Assembly: GCA_025602915.1 (NCBI GenBank)
Contig: JAHLJZ010000008.1
Span: forward strand, 372,001 to 436,000
Direction: 5' to 3'
DNA: 64,000 bases
Source: Paraphysoderma sedebokerense
Lineage: Eukaryota; Blastocladiomycota; Physodermatomycetes; Physodermatales; Physodermataceae
Position numbers and translations under genes: made by a program. Below are positions 32,251 through 44,517 of this stretch, piece by piece; the first letter of the stretch is position 1; every line of letters begins with the position of its first letter. Below the pieces are notes generated by a model that was given only the letters and a program-made list of their open reading frames with translations, made no database searches and was not told the DNA's origin.

Positions 32251-33679
32251 GTCTCGTCATTTTTGTTTATCTTCGGTAGTTTAATGTAATTTTGTGAATA
32301 CAGTACATTAAAGATATATTCATAATACAATGAAATTATTACGACACAGTATCTCACCTGCAAAATCTCGGAGCGTAGAGTTAAACGCGATATCAAAGTA
32401 TGGATCAGCGACCACCTTCCTCCGCAGTGCAAATACATCCAGATTTGGGTCGATAGAGGTTTGAAGTAGTCACTTACAGTACGACAATCGCTGGGTCATA
32501 CCAAGATGAATCATGATGCAGCTTTCAATGGTCAAACATATACAGAAGTACATGCAATGTCATCTTTTACGTTTGTCAGTACTTCTTTCCTTTCAAGACG
32601 GAATAAATCGTATTTACAAATATAGGTAGGCCGGCAATCGGTTGTATTTCCCATTACAAGTTTGAAGACGTTTTGGTTACCGAATAACAATCACACACCA
32701 ACAATTTAAATCTTTCCGCTCTTCATTTAATTAATTGGGTGAAAGTTATATTAAAGCTGTGCCTCTTTGCAATCATGCATACCATTTCCATGATGTGAAC
32801 AAACGAACAAACTTCATTTCGGCCAAGCCATATTTTAGCGCAGCTAACGGCACAGCTATTGAATATCTCAACTATTCTTCCAAGCTTCCTGAAAATGGGT
32901 TAATTTCTCACTTCACACTGACGCCCTTCCTATGATTCTAGATATGAGACTTGTTTTACTTTATGTACAATACGCAAGTCATTTCAATATATTGACGCAG
33001 GTCGGTTATGTACGAATCCGGGGACATCCTGGGCATATCCTCAAGAACAGTATGTCTCAACTCTCAGTATATGTGGTCGGATTTTGAGTGCAAGATATTT
33101 TGGGAGCGTCCTCGTGCAAAATGCATGTCTGGGATATCACAGGCGATAGATCCCTAAGACGTCTTTGTCAAAGGATGTCCCGGTGGTATCCCGTTGGTGA
33201 CACCTCCTATACCTATATGCCTTCAGATGTCTTTAGATTATCTTAATACAAGTTCGCAGAAGATGAAGGGACTAATAGTCTCATGTGAGGAAAGCAAAGT
33301 CATCTTATGATATAAATATATCGTCTTTGGCATTATCCTGGACGGTATATGTCCGGCATATCGATAGACAATTCTCTCGATAGAGTGCATTTTTTCACGC
33401 AGAAGAATGATTACAAAAATCGAGTCCAAAATTCAATCAGAAATTAAATTCCTGACTCAAGCAATAAGTCAATTTTTTCTCTTCTGAAATTATCAAATAT
33501 TCGTACAAAGATAATGAAGTACCTAAACAATATTGCGAATATCAGGCAACATATTCAATCATACACAACAGTTTTAAAACACAACGAATGGTTATACTTC
33601 GAAGTTCGTTCCCAACAATTAATCTGGGTTGCTGCCCCGAACTGGGTTGCCCCAAGAAAATAAATGGGGTGGGTGGGCG

Positions 33680-33757
33680 GGATGAGCATATTAAGTATAG
33701 TCACTCACTTCTGGTATAATCTAGATATATACTTCGTCCCTTCGGCCTCGTATAATC
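33680..33757 (-). repeat. Dispersed repeat, copy 1 (inverted)
   Basis: Read on the minus strand, this segment starts GATTATACGAGGCC and aligns over about 80 nt with plus-strand 35816-35896, with scattered mismatches and small gaps. Shared blocks include GATTATACGAG, CGAAGTA, TTATAC, GAGTGA and TGCTCATCC. Confidence 0.65.
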
Positions 33758-35815
33758 CACATTAATGCTAAATTGGTTATACGTTCAATAAGTTCGGGAT
33801 ATGATATTAGTGAATTATATCGTAACATGAACTATTGGCAATGAACAATAAATGCCGTAGTGAATATCCCTAAGGGGATAATATGTAATACGCGATTGAT
33901 TATAAGAAGGCTGATGTATATATCGGGTTTTGCTTGCTTCAATAGCAAGAAAGTCAATAATGTAAACATAGAATCAGAGTCAATTATGTAAACGTTTAAA
34001 AACTAGTTTCGTAAAATAGTTTTGATATAAATAATAAGTTTGTGTTGATATAGATAACAGTTAATGTATGTGAAATTTTGACGGAACAGCGGTATAATAC
34101 AGCCTTTGGATGCATTACTTATCATCGCAAGACTTCTTTCTCCACACATGGATAGGTATATCAAAGGCTTTTGTCAAATGTTTCTCATCAGTATATAAGA
34201 TAAATTGAGATGTTACAAACGAAGGCAAATTGAAGGCAAATTGCGAATCTTCCATGTAAATTTCTTTTTTTATGATCGTTACAATGATCACACACATGCA
34301 GAATGCCTTGAAGATTTAGACAAAGATCAGTTGCCAGCTTATTATAAACCACCACTATTTCTGCGACTTGATTTTTAATTGAAATCTATCCCGTTGTATG
34401 CCTAATGAACTAATTCTAATCCATCTTTTTTATTTTACTTTGTTTTGTTAATGGAACGTGGTTCATCTCATCAAAGAGGTTTGCCGTTATACAGCGGCAT
34501 GTTTACCATTGTACTTGTCTGTCAACACAACTCGACACATATTTAGAGAAAAAACTAGAGTTAAGCGAGACTAAATATTCTATATTCTGAGTAGGTGTTA
34601 GATTTGCAGGAGTCACGTCGTAAGGACATCATCAAAGATCTCCAACACCGGGCATAGTTTCGCTAAGATGATGCATCAGATGAAGCTGTAGAGGCATGGG
34701 ATATGATGGAGGTGTCTCGAAATTATAGTATGCCAGCGCTGACCATTTTAAAAGGTGTCGCATTGAATAGACTTAGAATGTGGGGGTAATCTAGATAATG
34801 GATTTTTGGCAACTAGAATCGGTTGGGTTTATTTCTTCAACTGAATATATTGTAAACTGTCGATAGACAAACAATTATAAAATTAGTTTCTAAACACTGA
34901 ACAATTAATAGAAAGTGATTATTATAAATCATATTGAACATATTTTCCTTCAAAATATTAGTACCAAATAAATGACATTCAAAAAGTATACCTCAATAAC
35001 CGTTGAACAATTAAACCATCAAATAATCATTGGTTTATCGCAGGTGTACATTGTGCATTCGCATCATGATAAATTTCTATAAGGAATACCTGCACAGGGT
35101 ATAGATTATAAGACAAGTGTTCGGCCCCATGTATCAACAATCCAATCGACACAGTCATCAACCAAAAGAATACTCAATATACCGTATGTCACATTTGCGG
35201 ACAGGATAAGCAAGGAGATCCCGTTATCGTTGTTTCTTTATTTCTTTCCAGAATACATTGAAAAGGTTGCGCAACATCTCATCTAGACGACTATAAGAAC
35301 AATTTCCATTTTCGCGACCGTTCGGACATATCCGCTCCGATGTCGTGAGGAAACGACAACACACGGAGTCAATACTAGAATCTTAATGATAGCTAAACTG
35401 TTCCGTTTATGTTACTAAATTTACTGGTCAATTGTCATGTGTTTCAAGCGCAGCGTGTCCCTATAGTCATATTTGTGACATATGTCCATTGTTTCCTTAT
35501 ACGTGTACGTTATTTGATATTTATAGGAGGAGAGCGGAGAGGAAAATATAAGCAGGAATTACAATTTAGAGACTACGTTTTGTGGCTTAATTTAATATAA
35601 TAAGAATTAATTGAAACTACCTTCTGCTATATTTTAAAAATGAGTAATGCCACCCTACGATTATATCGCCTTGGGATTAATTCCACATGAGATGAAAACC
35701 CGGAAGAAATTGATCCGTCGAGTATCCTTATATACGACAAAAGCATCCCCAGACATTTTGAACGTGTTGTTTTACTACGGGATCCTGGTATTAAGGAAAT
35801 ATGAGATAAAATGGT

Positions 35816-35896
35816 GATTATACGAGCCACGAAGTGGCGAAGTACACATCTCGTTTATACGAGATATGAGTGAATTATATAATAAACTGCTCATCC
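35816..35896 (+). repeat. Dispersed repeat, copy 2, with internal palindrome
   Basis: Begins GATTATACGAGCCACGAAGT and contains the palindrome CCACGAAGTGG. It matches copy 1 in inverted orientation. Its right end runs into the hairpin arm at 35881-35894. Confidence 0.65.
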
Positions 35897-35945
35897 TGGT
35901 CACGAGACGCGCAGGAAGGAATAAAGGTGCTATGAGCAGTTTATT
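35881..35945. repeat. 14-bp perfect hairpin stem, 37-nt loop
   Basis: AATAAACTGCTCAT at 35881-35894 is the reverse complement of ATGAGCAGTTTATT at 35932-35945. It lies inside the repeat island. Confidence 0.7.
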
Positions 35946-36802
35946 TTATGAACGAAACATCGATGTATAATTCTTGTTTTAAATTGATCAGAGTTTGACG
36001 GACTTTCAGTGATGGAAGTTCACCTACATCTGTATAAATTGCCATGATGTTCCTTTTGAAGTCGATGTTAAATTCATCATGGAGGAGGCTAATTAGTGAA
36101 TACTCACTATTCAAATTTCAGGTCATTCCTTCCCTGATGTATGGCCCAAAGGGGGACTAGAAGAAATTGCCGAAAGGACGGCAAGGGAAGCGTATACACC
36201 TGATACTACTGATCACTAACCAAAGATTCAATTTGTTTTTGCAGATAGATGGGATTGTCCCGACGGTGTATTCAACTAAAACATCAAACTGCTACGAGGA
36301 AACGAGGACATCCTGAAATCTTGTCCCTATTGGAACCTTGGTTGATTTCTACGAAAAATTCAATTCAGATTACAGTTCATGTTACTAATTTATTCACTAA
36401 TGTCGTGTTTGATACGATTGAACGTGTCAAATATTTTTTATCGGTTCTTCGTTGTGTTTGATAAGTTATAGATACCGAATGTAGTATTTGATAATTGTAA
36501 TATATGTCTATTATTTCAGTATCGGTATGTATAATGAGAAAGTGATAGTTTTCCAACACAGCGATTTAATTTTATGAGCAACTTATTTTTTTGATTGGTA
36601 TCATTATCATATATTGAAAGTGTAACTGTTTGTCATTACCGAAGCTGGTACTCCCGCTCTTTGATTTCGCCTCTTGTGAGTGAATCCCATAATCCATATC
36701 GCGCAAGGAATCGATTCCTACTGTGTAGTTCTTTATGTTGCTGTGGTGGTGACACATACACCACTTAGTAATTCAATTGTGCTCAAATGCCACGATTTCG
36801 AT

Positions 36803-36824
36803 TTAATGTGGATTATACGAGGCC
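36803..36824 (+). repeat. 22-bp perfect inverted repeat of 33744-33765
   Basis: TTAATGTGGATTATACGAGG plus CC is the exact reverse complement of 33744-33765. The two arms enclose 3,081 bp, the size of a small DNA transposon, but no flanking target-site duplication is evident. Confidence 0.7.
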
Positions 36825-37130
36825 CGACTATAATTGTCCTTCTTCAATAAGTTTGTTAGTAATTAATGGTAGCAGATTTTATGCCATGACAGGCTCAAGG
36901 TAGGTGCCGGAACAATGCATCCAGAATACATTTAACCAATATATTATGACTCCTAAGACCTAAACACAAATTACATTACACGTCCATGATACAATATAAG
37001 AACTTAAAGCTAAAGTGCAATCACTATTGCACGCAAATCGGAAAATAACAATCTTGAAATTCAGTCAAACAAAATTATTTGTTGCGCGAGCTTCGGGACT
37101 ATACGAATTTAGAGTTAATCAGGTAATTCT

Positions 37131-40100
37131 TTAGGGAAATGTTCCACATGTCAAGAAACGTACCCATTTGGTTGGATGCATCTGTAGTCCCAAAGGTTCT
37201 GGTGTGAAACTGATAGGGTGGAGTTTAAGATAGATGATATGACGAAGGGCGGAGTACAAGAGGAGAAGAAAACCAAAGCCGAACGGAATGAGAAGTAATA
37301 AGAGATTTAAACGATAATTTGTATTGAAAGGGACTAAATGAAAGTAGATGTCGGTTAGCCATGATGCAGCAACTAAATATTCTGCAACAATAAGAATACG
37401 TACTGTTGAATGGCGGGACAAAGACGATCAATGCAGCGAAACCGACACCACCAGCTATACTGACCCATGTCATCTTATTTCGGAGAACATATCTTCCGAA
37501 CGGAAGGGACATTCTGCATTTGCAGGCGAACAGATTCCACATTTGCATGATCATAACGCTCAAATAGAAGGCGCTCTGTCCATGACTAAGTAGTTCGTTT
37601 TGTTTTTCAATGGGCATCAATTTACCGTTACTTAGCAAACAGGCGGAGCCGTTTTCAATGAAGCCACCGGAAGATTGACAGCGCATTGCGTCTCCTGGAG
37701 TGAAACCCCAATCTTCAAACAAATACATCGTAACGAAAAATGTGGTCATGCTGCCGATAAATTCGATCATTCCACCCTCAAGGTAACTCCAAGAGAGTAG
37801 ACCAGCATCCACGAGAATTTCACCATCGTTTGAATCCATGAATTTGTATTTCCAGTATTGCCGAGTTCTGACTTGTCTGAAGGTTTCTGCCCAAGTAAGA
37901 GGTCTATCCATGTCTTGATGATTTTCTTCGTCATTTTGTGCAATAAATTGACGTTCCCAATCTCTTTTAGCACGAAGCTTTTCTACGGAGTCATTTGTGA
38001 CCGGTTTTCGCGGAGGAAGTTTCATCAATCCTTCCGATTCTGGAAGTTCCCAGGCATATGACAAAGCAGCAAGGAGTTCAAAACCGAGATCGATAACAAG
38101 AATCTGCAAAGCATTCAAAGCGAGCGGAAGAGGGACGATGATATAGAGAAGTTGAGGAAGTACTTCTGGAACTGCAAGTCGGCGAGAAATAATCAAATGT
38201 CAGCTTTTTGCGGCACCAACTTATATTAAACTTAGAACTTACTGGAATGAGTGAGGACGTATTGAATGGCTTTTTTCAAATTGGTGAAAATTAAGCGCCC
38301 TTCACGGATACCATTTACGGTCGATGCAAAATTGTCATCCAACAAGATCATAGCAGCAGCTTCTTTCGATACATCAGATCCAGACACATTCATCGCGATA
38401 CCTAAATCGGCTTTCTTCAGAGCAGCTGCGGCGGCAAAAAGCAAGTTAGCTATTGCACTGTACTTTGGCGCAGAATAATGACATAAATGATGAAACAAAG
38501 AAACCTACGCGAATCATTAACACCATCACCAGTGACACCAACGATGTGACCAATACTTTGGGCTCGTTTCACAATTTGTAACTTATGCTTTGGGCTTGTT
38601 CTAGCGAATATGATTTCGTCCTTGCTGAAAATAATGTCCCAATCTTCTTCAGTAAGAGAGTCTATCTCTTCACCGTGAATCACAATGGCTTTGACTTCGC
38701 TTTCATCTATTTCTTCCATAGGTCTACCAGATCTTTTCGACATACGGGCTTTAGTGTCTGAAATCATCAAGTTGATTTTACGCTGCAAGAAGCAAATACA
38801 TCGTGAGTATCATCAATTGTGAGTAAATCAGTAGTCATTACATACACCAATCGCTTCTGCTGTTAGTGGATGGTCCCCGGTAACCATAACGACCTTAATA
38901 CCAGCTCGTCGGCAGTAACCAATGGCTTCACGCACACCGTGTTTAGGAGGATCTTCGAGCGAGGCCAGACCCACAAATGTGAGGTCATTCTGTGTGATTG
39001 TAGAGACAGGATGGTCAGAATAGTCGCATCGGTCAAAGAAAAGATGTTGCTATAAATACCATGGGGAAGTTCTTTTCTTCCTTATTAAATACATAACCAT
39101 CGGGGAAGTTGTTACCATTCAATTCAAGGAATGCAAAAGCAAGCACGCGGTGGCCTTTTTCAGCCATACACTCATAAGAATCTGTGAACTGAGCCTTGTG
39201 CTCATCGGTCAAAGGGATCGCTTCACCCTCTCCGTTCAGGATGGTCGAACAGATACGAAGAACTCGCTCAGGGGCACCTTTCATAAAGACAACGTATGTT
39301 CCGTTGGCGTGGGGCTTGCGGTGGATTGATAAATGCCATTTGGTGTCGCTATTGAATGGAAGCTCGACCATTTTCGGAAACATGTCATTAAGCTAAACGG
39401 ACAGGATTGATCAGATTATTATGCCACGATAGCAAAAGATCATTAGGACATTCATACCTTTTCAAAATCCTTCAGCTTTTGAGCGGATAATCTGTAGAGA
39501 CCGGTTTCAGTAGCGTCGCCTAATATTTGACGCTGATCCAGAGGTACGTCGGTTCTGTCAAATCTAGCCCGCGAGCACATAGCAGAAATCATCATGACGA
39601 GTTGAATTCCTTTGACAGAACTATCAAATGGAACTTCTTCATCGGCAATAGACCGTTGATCGGTAACTACAGAGAATCGTTTAAAATGAGTCCATACGTT
39701 GGCAACGGTCATCTGATTTCGTGTAAGAGTTCCGGTCTTATCGGTAGCGAGCAAGGTGATTGCTCCAAGAGTCTCTACACCTTGAAGATCTTTGACTAAA
39801 ACTTTTTGAGTAGCCATTCGTTTTGCGGCGATAGTGAGGAGTAAAGTGACAGTAGCGGGTAACCCTTGGGGGACCCAAGCGACCAGAACACCAATTGCAA
39901 ATGTTAATGCTTTCCTATATTAGGAAACAAAAAAAATTCTCAATACGGTGACTTCACGAAGTTCTAGTCATAAGTGATCATACCCGAAGTCCTTATAGGT
40001 GACGGCAGCAACAATAAAGAAAATGATGGCAGATAGGATAGCTACTGTGCCGATAATTCGCACGAATCTTTCAATTTCCTCACTCATAGGACTCTTTCTC

Positions 40101-41176
40101 TTAGTTTCACCTGCTGTCATTCCGGCGATCTGACCGATCAATGTGTTGTCGCCAGTTCTAATAACGATACCGTAGCATTCACCACTTACAGCTAGAGTGC
40201 CGTTGAATGCCAGATTCGTAGCCTCCAACGGGTTCTTTTGCGTATTTTTTGCAGTCCTTTCTTGAGGCTCAGATTCACCAGTCAAAGATGAATTATCCAC
40301 TTTAAAATCGGAACAGCTGAAAATGACTATATCGGCCGGAAGTTTATCACCCATTCTTACGAAGACAACATCTCCCGGAACAAGATCTTTGGCTGAGAGT
40401 TGCTTTAGACTTCCTCTCAGGGCATTGCATTTCGCTGGGATAAGATTCTGTAATGAAGAAATTATGTCAACGATGAATTAACTAAAAGCTCTTGAATAGT
40501 ATAATCGGACTTACCAAGAAGGATTCCAAAATAGCGGCAGATTTTTGGAGTTGGTAAAACTCAATAAAAGCGTTGATTAAAGAAACGCCAACAAGAATTG
40601 GGGCAATGTAGATCTATTTCAAGAGATAACGCGTTGGTGAATACCAGAAAGCAAACCATATTCGCTCCTGTCTCTTGGGCTTTAGTTTGTACTTACATTA
40701 GGCGAATTGACATTTCGCTCAATAGCCACCAGAATGAATGTCAAAATACCAGCGAGAAGTAGCAACAAATTAAAGATGTCACTAAGACATTCGAGGTACT
40801 TCAAGACAGGATGCTTTCGTTTTGGTGGAGACAAGATATTTGGGCCATATTCTACAAGACGAGCAGCAGCAATTTCATCATTCAATCCGGGGGAGTTGGC
40901 TGGCTTTGCAGAATCGATGGAGGATCCGTATCTCTGACAGACTTGCTCAACTGAAAGCAAGTGTTCGTCCTACCGCGGATAATTTCGGGTTGAGCAAAGA
41001 GAACGAGTAGCTCAACAGAAAAGGTCAACACATACGATGGCGGCTGCGTCCTTCTTTTCTGGTTGGTTCTGCATGCCGCTAGCTAGGTGAGCAGAAGATG
41101 CTTGTCGGGGAATGTTGGAGTCCTCGGGAAGAGCGACCGAGGACGTGGAGGCAGCTGCGGGATTATAACCGTCCAT
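37131..41176 (-). CDS. Type IIC P-type ATPase, Na,K-ATPase alpha-like with altered ion site
   Basis: Multi-exon plasma-membrane cation pump of the Na,K/H,K-ATPase alpha subfamily. It starts with a 45-residue polar leader (ATG at 41176), then [16 protein letters not shown], as at the start of animal alpha subunits. The core is intact: TGES in the actuator domain, ATDKTGTLT with the phosphorylated Asp, [22 protein letters not shown] and VTGDGVND. Ten TM segments can be accounted for. The cation-binding residues differ from animal pumps: the M4 motif is PQGL instead of PEGL, M5 reads THSIPE instead of TSNIPE, and M6 reads IDLGFEL instead of IDLGTDM. No beta subunit gene is seen nearby. Fungal type IIC pumps are known from early-diverging lineages; ion specificity here is open. 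The last exon ends [15 protein letters not shown], and a further 3' exon is possible. Confidence 0.93.
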
Positions 41177-41509
41177 CTTGCTACAGGGATAAATACAGAC
41201 ACTGGGGAGGGGATGGAAGGTTCTATCTCGGAAATAGACTCTACAGACACTACTACTCTGCGTGGGGGGGGGGGGCAGTGTTGATGGGAATTGGGAGCGG
41301 GGAGAGGATGAATTTGTTGTCAACAAAAAAAGACAAAAAAAGGGAATTCCCTTTGTGCCTTATCTCCCGCGGCTGCGGCTGTCCAATCACGCCCCGGCCC
41401 ACTATGCATAGAGAATGCGTGCAGCTTGTCCTCGCAGCCGCAATTGTCGCGTAGGCTATATTTAGCAACAGATCAGATTCCCCTTCTCCCTCCCTTGTCT
41501 CGCTCACAA
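41177..41509. promoter_or_regulatory. ATPase promoter: palindrome, CCAAT box, poly-G
   Basis: 333 nt between the ATPase start and the PEPCK stop. It holds a run of 12 G (41264-41275), a perfect 16-bp palindrome AAAGGGAATTCCCTTT (41339-41354) and CCAAT at 41383-41387 within a locally GC-rich stretch. Confidence 0.5.
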
Positions 41510-44125
41510 TCATTGCATTCCCTGCAACCGCCTCTCCTGCGCGTCCAGCTCCTCCACCAACCGTCGAGGCATCTTGTCCCCGAGACTCCCGTGGTACGCC
41601 CGCACACTCTCAACTTCCTTCAGCCACCCCGCACGATCGATAGAGAGCAACTTTTGCATTGTCCCCTCGTCTACATCCAGATCCTTCGTATCTATGCTAC
41701 CCGCCTTGGGTACCCTACCGATCGCCGTCGTCTCCGCTACATCTTTATTTTCAACCCTATCTACTATCCACTTCAAGATCCTAAAAAACCATTTTACACA
41801 ATTAGGATTTGGAAACGATTGATGCTAACTGGGAATATGTAAAAAAATGCACTGGACTCACCGACTATTCTCTCCGAAACCTGGCCATAAATATTGTCCA
41901 TTTTCCTGTCTAAACCAATTCACATGGAATATCTTGGGCAAATTCTCTGGATTCTTCGTTTGCTTTGGGATATTTAACCAATGCCGGAAATAGTCACCCA
42001 TATTATAACCTTTTACATAACAATGAATTAATAAAATGTTTTGCAAGAATCCTCTAATGCACAATCCAAAATGTACGTACCAACAAATGGTCTCATCGCA
42101 AAAGGATCAAAATTACTCGCCATATCTTCAGCGGCAGCGGTCTTCTGTGACGAAATTGCCGAACCAACCAGAACTCCGTGCTCCCAACTTAAGGCTTCAT
42201 AAACAAGTGGAATTGTTTCAGGGCGACGGCCACCAAAGATGATCGCGGAAATAGGAACCTATCGGAACAGTAATAGATTACCGGTCGATATGATTGCAAA
42301 AACTGTTGTCGAAGAGTATTTTGATACGTACTCCAGCTGGATCTTCCCATTTAGGGTCTTTGCTAGGGCACTGATCTATTCCTACGGTGAAACGAGAATT
42401 TGGGTGAGCCAAATCCGGTTTCGGTTGCCCAGATTCCTTATTCCAGACCGCCCCTTTCCACGTCACTACATCCCCGCTCGGCGCTTCCTTGGTGAGCCCT
42501 TCCCACCAGACATCCCGCTCAGCCGTGAGAGCAACATTGGTGAAAAGGGTATTACGGGCTATAGTGGCGATGGCGTTGGGATTTGTTTTCGGTGATGTGC
42601 CAGGGGCCACACCAAAGAAACCGTTTTCTGGGTTAATCGCGAATAGCCGACCGTCAGATGAGAGTTTCATCCATGCAATGTCTGTCAAAAGTAGGTCAAC
42701 TCATGATTTTAAGCCACAAAAGCACTTCAATATCTATCATCTGAACGAAATAATATTTTCTACTCACCATCGCCCACAGTTTCGACCTTCCATCCTGGCA
42801 ATCGAGGTTGCATCATTGCTAAATTGGTTTTACCACATGCACTGGGAAATGCTGCGCAGATGTAATGCTTTTTTCCCTTCCGGACTTGTTAAGCCTAGAA
42901 TGAGCATATGTTCGGCTAACGAATGACCCTCATCACGAGCCATGACGGAGGCAATTCTAAGAGCGAAACATTTCTTGCCGAGCAGGGAGTTACCACCGTA
43001 CCTATTTCCATTATAAGTCATCATACACACATCTGAGATGATCAAAAGAGAAATAAGAACCCGCTCCCGAATGACCAAATTTCTCTCGTTTCAGGAAAAT
43101 GCACTATGTGTCTTTCGCTGATATTACATGGCCATGGCACATCCTTTCTTCCCACTCCGAGTGGGACTCCCACCGAGTGCACACATGGGACAAATTCATC
43201 TTTCATGGCTCGCAACACCGGTTCGCCGACCCTTGTCATGATACGCATATTAAGAACGACGTAGGGCGAATCTGTAATCTACTCTTAATCTGTATTAGAA
43301 TCCAGGCGAAAAAAAAAACCATAATAAAATGAATGTCATCGGTACCTGTACCCCAATTCGGGACAGAGGACTTCCAAGAGGCCCCATGCAGAATGGGATG
43401 ACGTACATTTTTCGACCTTGAATTTTCGTCAGTTGCCCTAGCCTTCGCTACATAAATCTCAGCAATTGAAGAACACCATACCTTCCATACATCCTTGGAA
43501 CAACCTATTCAACTTCTGTCTCATCTGTGTAGGATCCACCCAATTATTCGTCGGTCCAGCATCCTCTTGTTTCTTTGAGCAGACGTATGTCTGCTTCTCT
43601 ACTCGGGAAACATCGGCAGGGTCACTCCTCGCAAGATAACTGTTGGGTCGTAGATTTTGGTTCAAAGGAATTAAAACTCCAGACTTCACTAGCGATGCCG
43701 TAATTGCTCTATATTCTGCATCCGAACCATCGCAGATGTGAACCGCACTCGGTCGAAAGTGTTGCCTGTGCTTTTCGATCCACTTCTGCAGACTCAACGG
43801 AATTCGAAGATCTGACGCTGGTGCAACAGTCGAAGAATGTCGAATAAGAGAGCTCTACGAGAATGTAGAATGTCAATTTTTAAAATCATTCGACAATTCC
43901 TTTACTTCCCGACTTCTTTTGAAGTAACCAACGCGAAGGAAAGAACGAATGGATACTTCAATAGTACCTGGAATGAGTCAGTTGCCTTGGATTGCAATGA
44001 ATTCACATATATTGAACGGAATCTGCCAAAATATAATTAATGATTAGGAATCTGGTTTCAATATAAAACCTGGGGGGCACTATTGAGAACGGAAGAATGC
44101 TGACGTACCGGCAGAGCATTGCCAT
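41510..44125 (-). CDS. PCK2: GTP-dependent PEP carboxykinase with mitochondrial presequence
   Basis: Converts oxaloacetate and GTP to phosphoenolpyruvate, GDP and CO2 (gluconeogenesis). The N-terminus was built from three exons: 44109-44125, 43968-44022 and 43482-43854. They give [14 protein letters not shown], then an acid-poor Ser/Arg-rich stretch ([14 protein letters not shown]), a good mitochondrial targeting signal. The enzyme then aligns end to end with animal [45 protein letters not shown], the P-loop FPSACGKTN (kinase-1a), DDIAWMK (kinase-2), [14 protein letters not shown], the guanine-binding region [14 protein letters not shown] and VNWFR...[10 protein letters not shown]. All catalytic motifs are present. 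Most fungi use the unrelated ATP-type enzyme, so the gene marks an unusual lineage or transfer. It lies in tandem with the ATPase, 333 bp apart. Confidence 0.95.
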
Positions 44126-44517
44126 TACTAAGATACAATAAAGAAAGGCGACAGTGCAAATTGATAATATATAACAGCTCTATGATAAGATGCAGGGGCT
44201 AATTAATATATAAAGCGATTCGTTGAAAGACGGAAAGAGGCAGAAGATAGACGAGAGATGTTCCGAAGAGCACGTGAATGAACATTGTGCGTTATGCATA
44301 CTTAAAGCTTATCATTTCAAGTTTAGCAACATCCTACAATTTCTTATAATATTTTCAGCAAATATACATAATATATAGGTAAGAATAACGGCAAAGAGGT
44401 GCAGCCCCCAATATTTAAATTTACTTAGACATCAAAACGGAAAAGACCATCGTCGTACATCATGGATACTAGTCTCAACTTATTGGACTCCCCATACCGA
44501 ATCCATCAAAAAGTTGT
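44126..44517. promoter_or_regulatory. PEPCK promoter with E-box
   Basis: 392 nt between PEPCK and the 3' end of the receptor gene. GCACGTGA (44270-44277), containing the CACGTG E-box, lies 145 bp upstream of the PEPCK ATG. Otherwise nothing stands out. Confidence 0.45.

Larger units (their letters stand above)
32251..37130. other. Gene-poor AT-rich island with dispersed repeats and decayed frames
   Basis: 4.9 kb in which no intact gene could be built, in sharp contrast to the packed flanks. It contains the related repeats at 33680, 35816 and 36803, a hairpin at 35881, and degenerate copies of a motif like ATGTCCxGGxATATC near 33020-33370. Several stretches look like protein that has decayed, for example on the plus strand around 35640-35880 and 36120-36460. 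I could not name a family for them. The island is probably the remains of one or more mobile elements or a lost gene. Confidence 0.55.

Noticed and set aside
34600-34800. Short stretch with a faint resemblance to a retroelement gag region
   Set aside because: Too short and too weak; no reverse transcriptase, integrase or long terminal repeats were seen in the island.
41264-41275. Run of 12 G as a possible quadruplex
   Set aside because: A single homopolymer run, as likely slippage or a sequencing artefact; mentioned only with the promoter.
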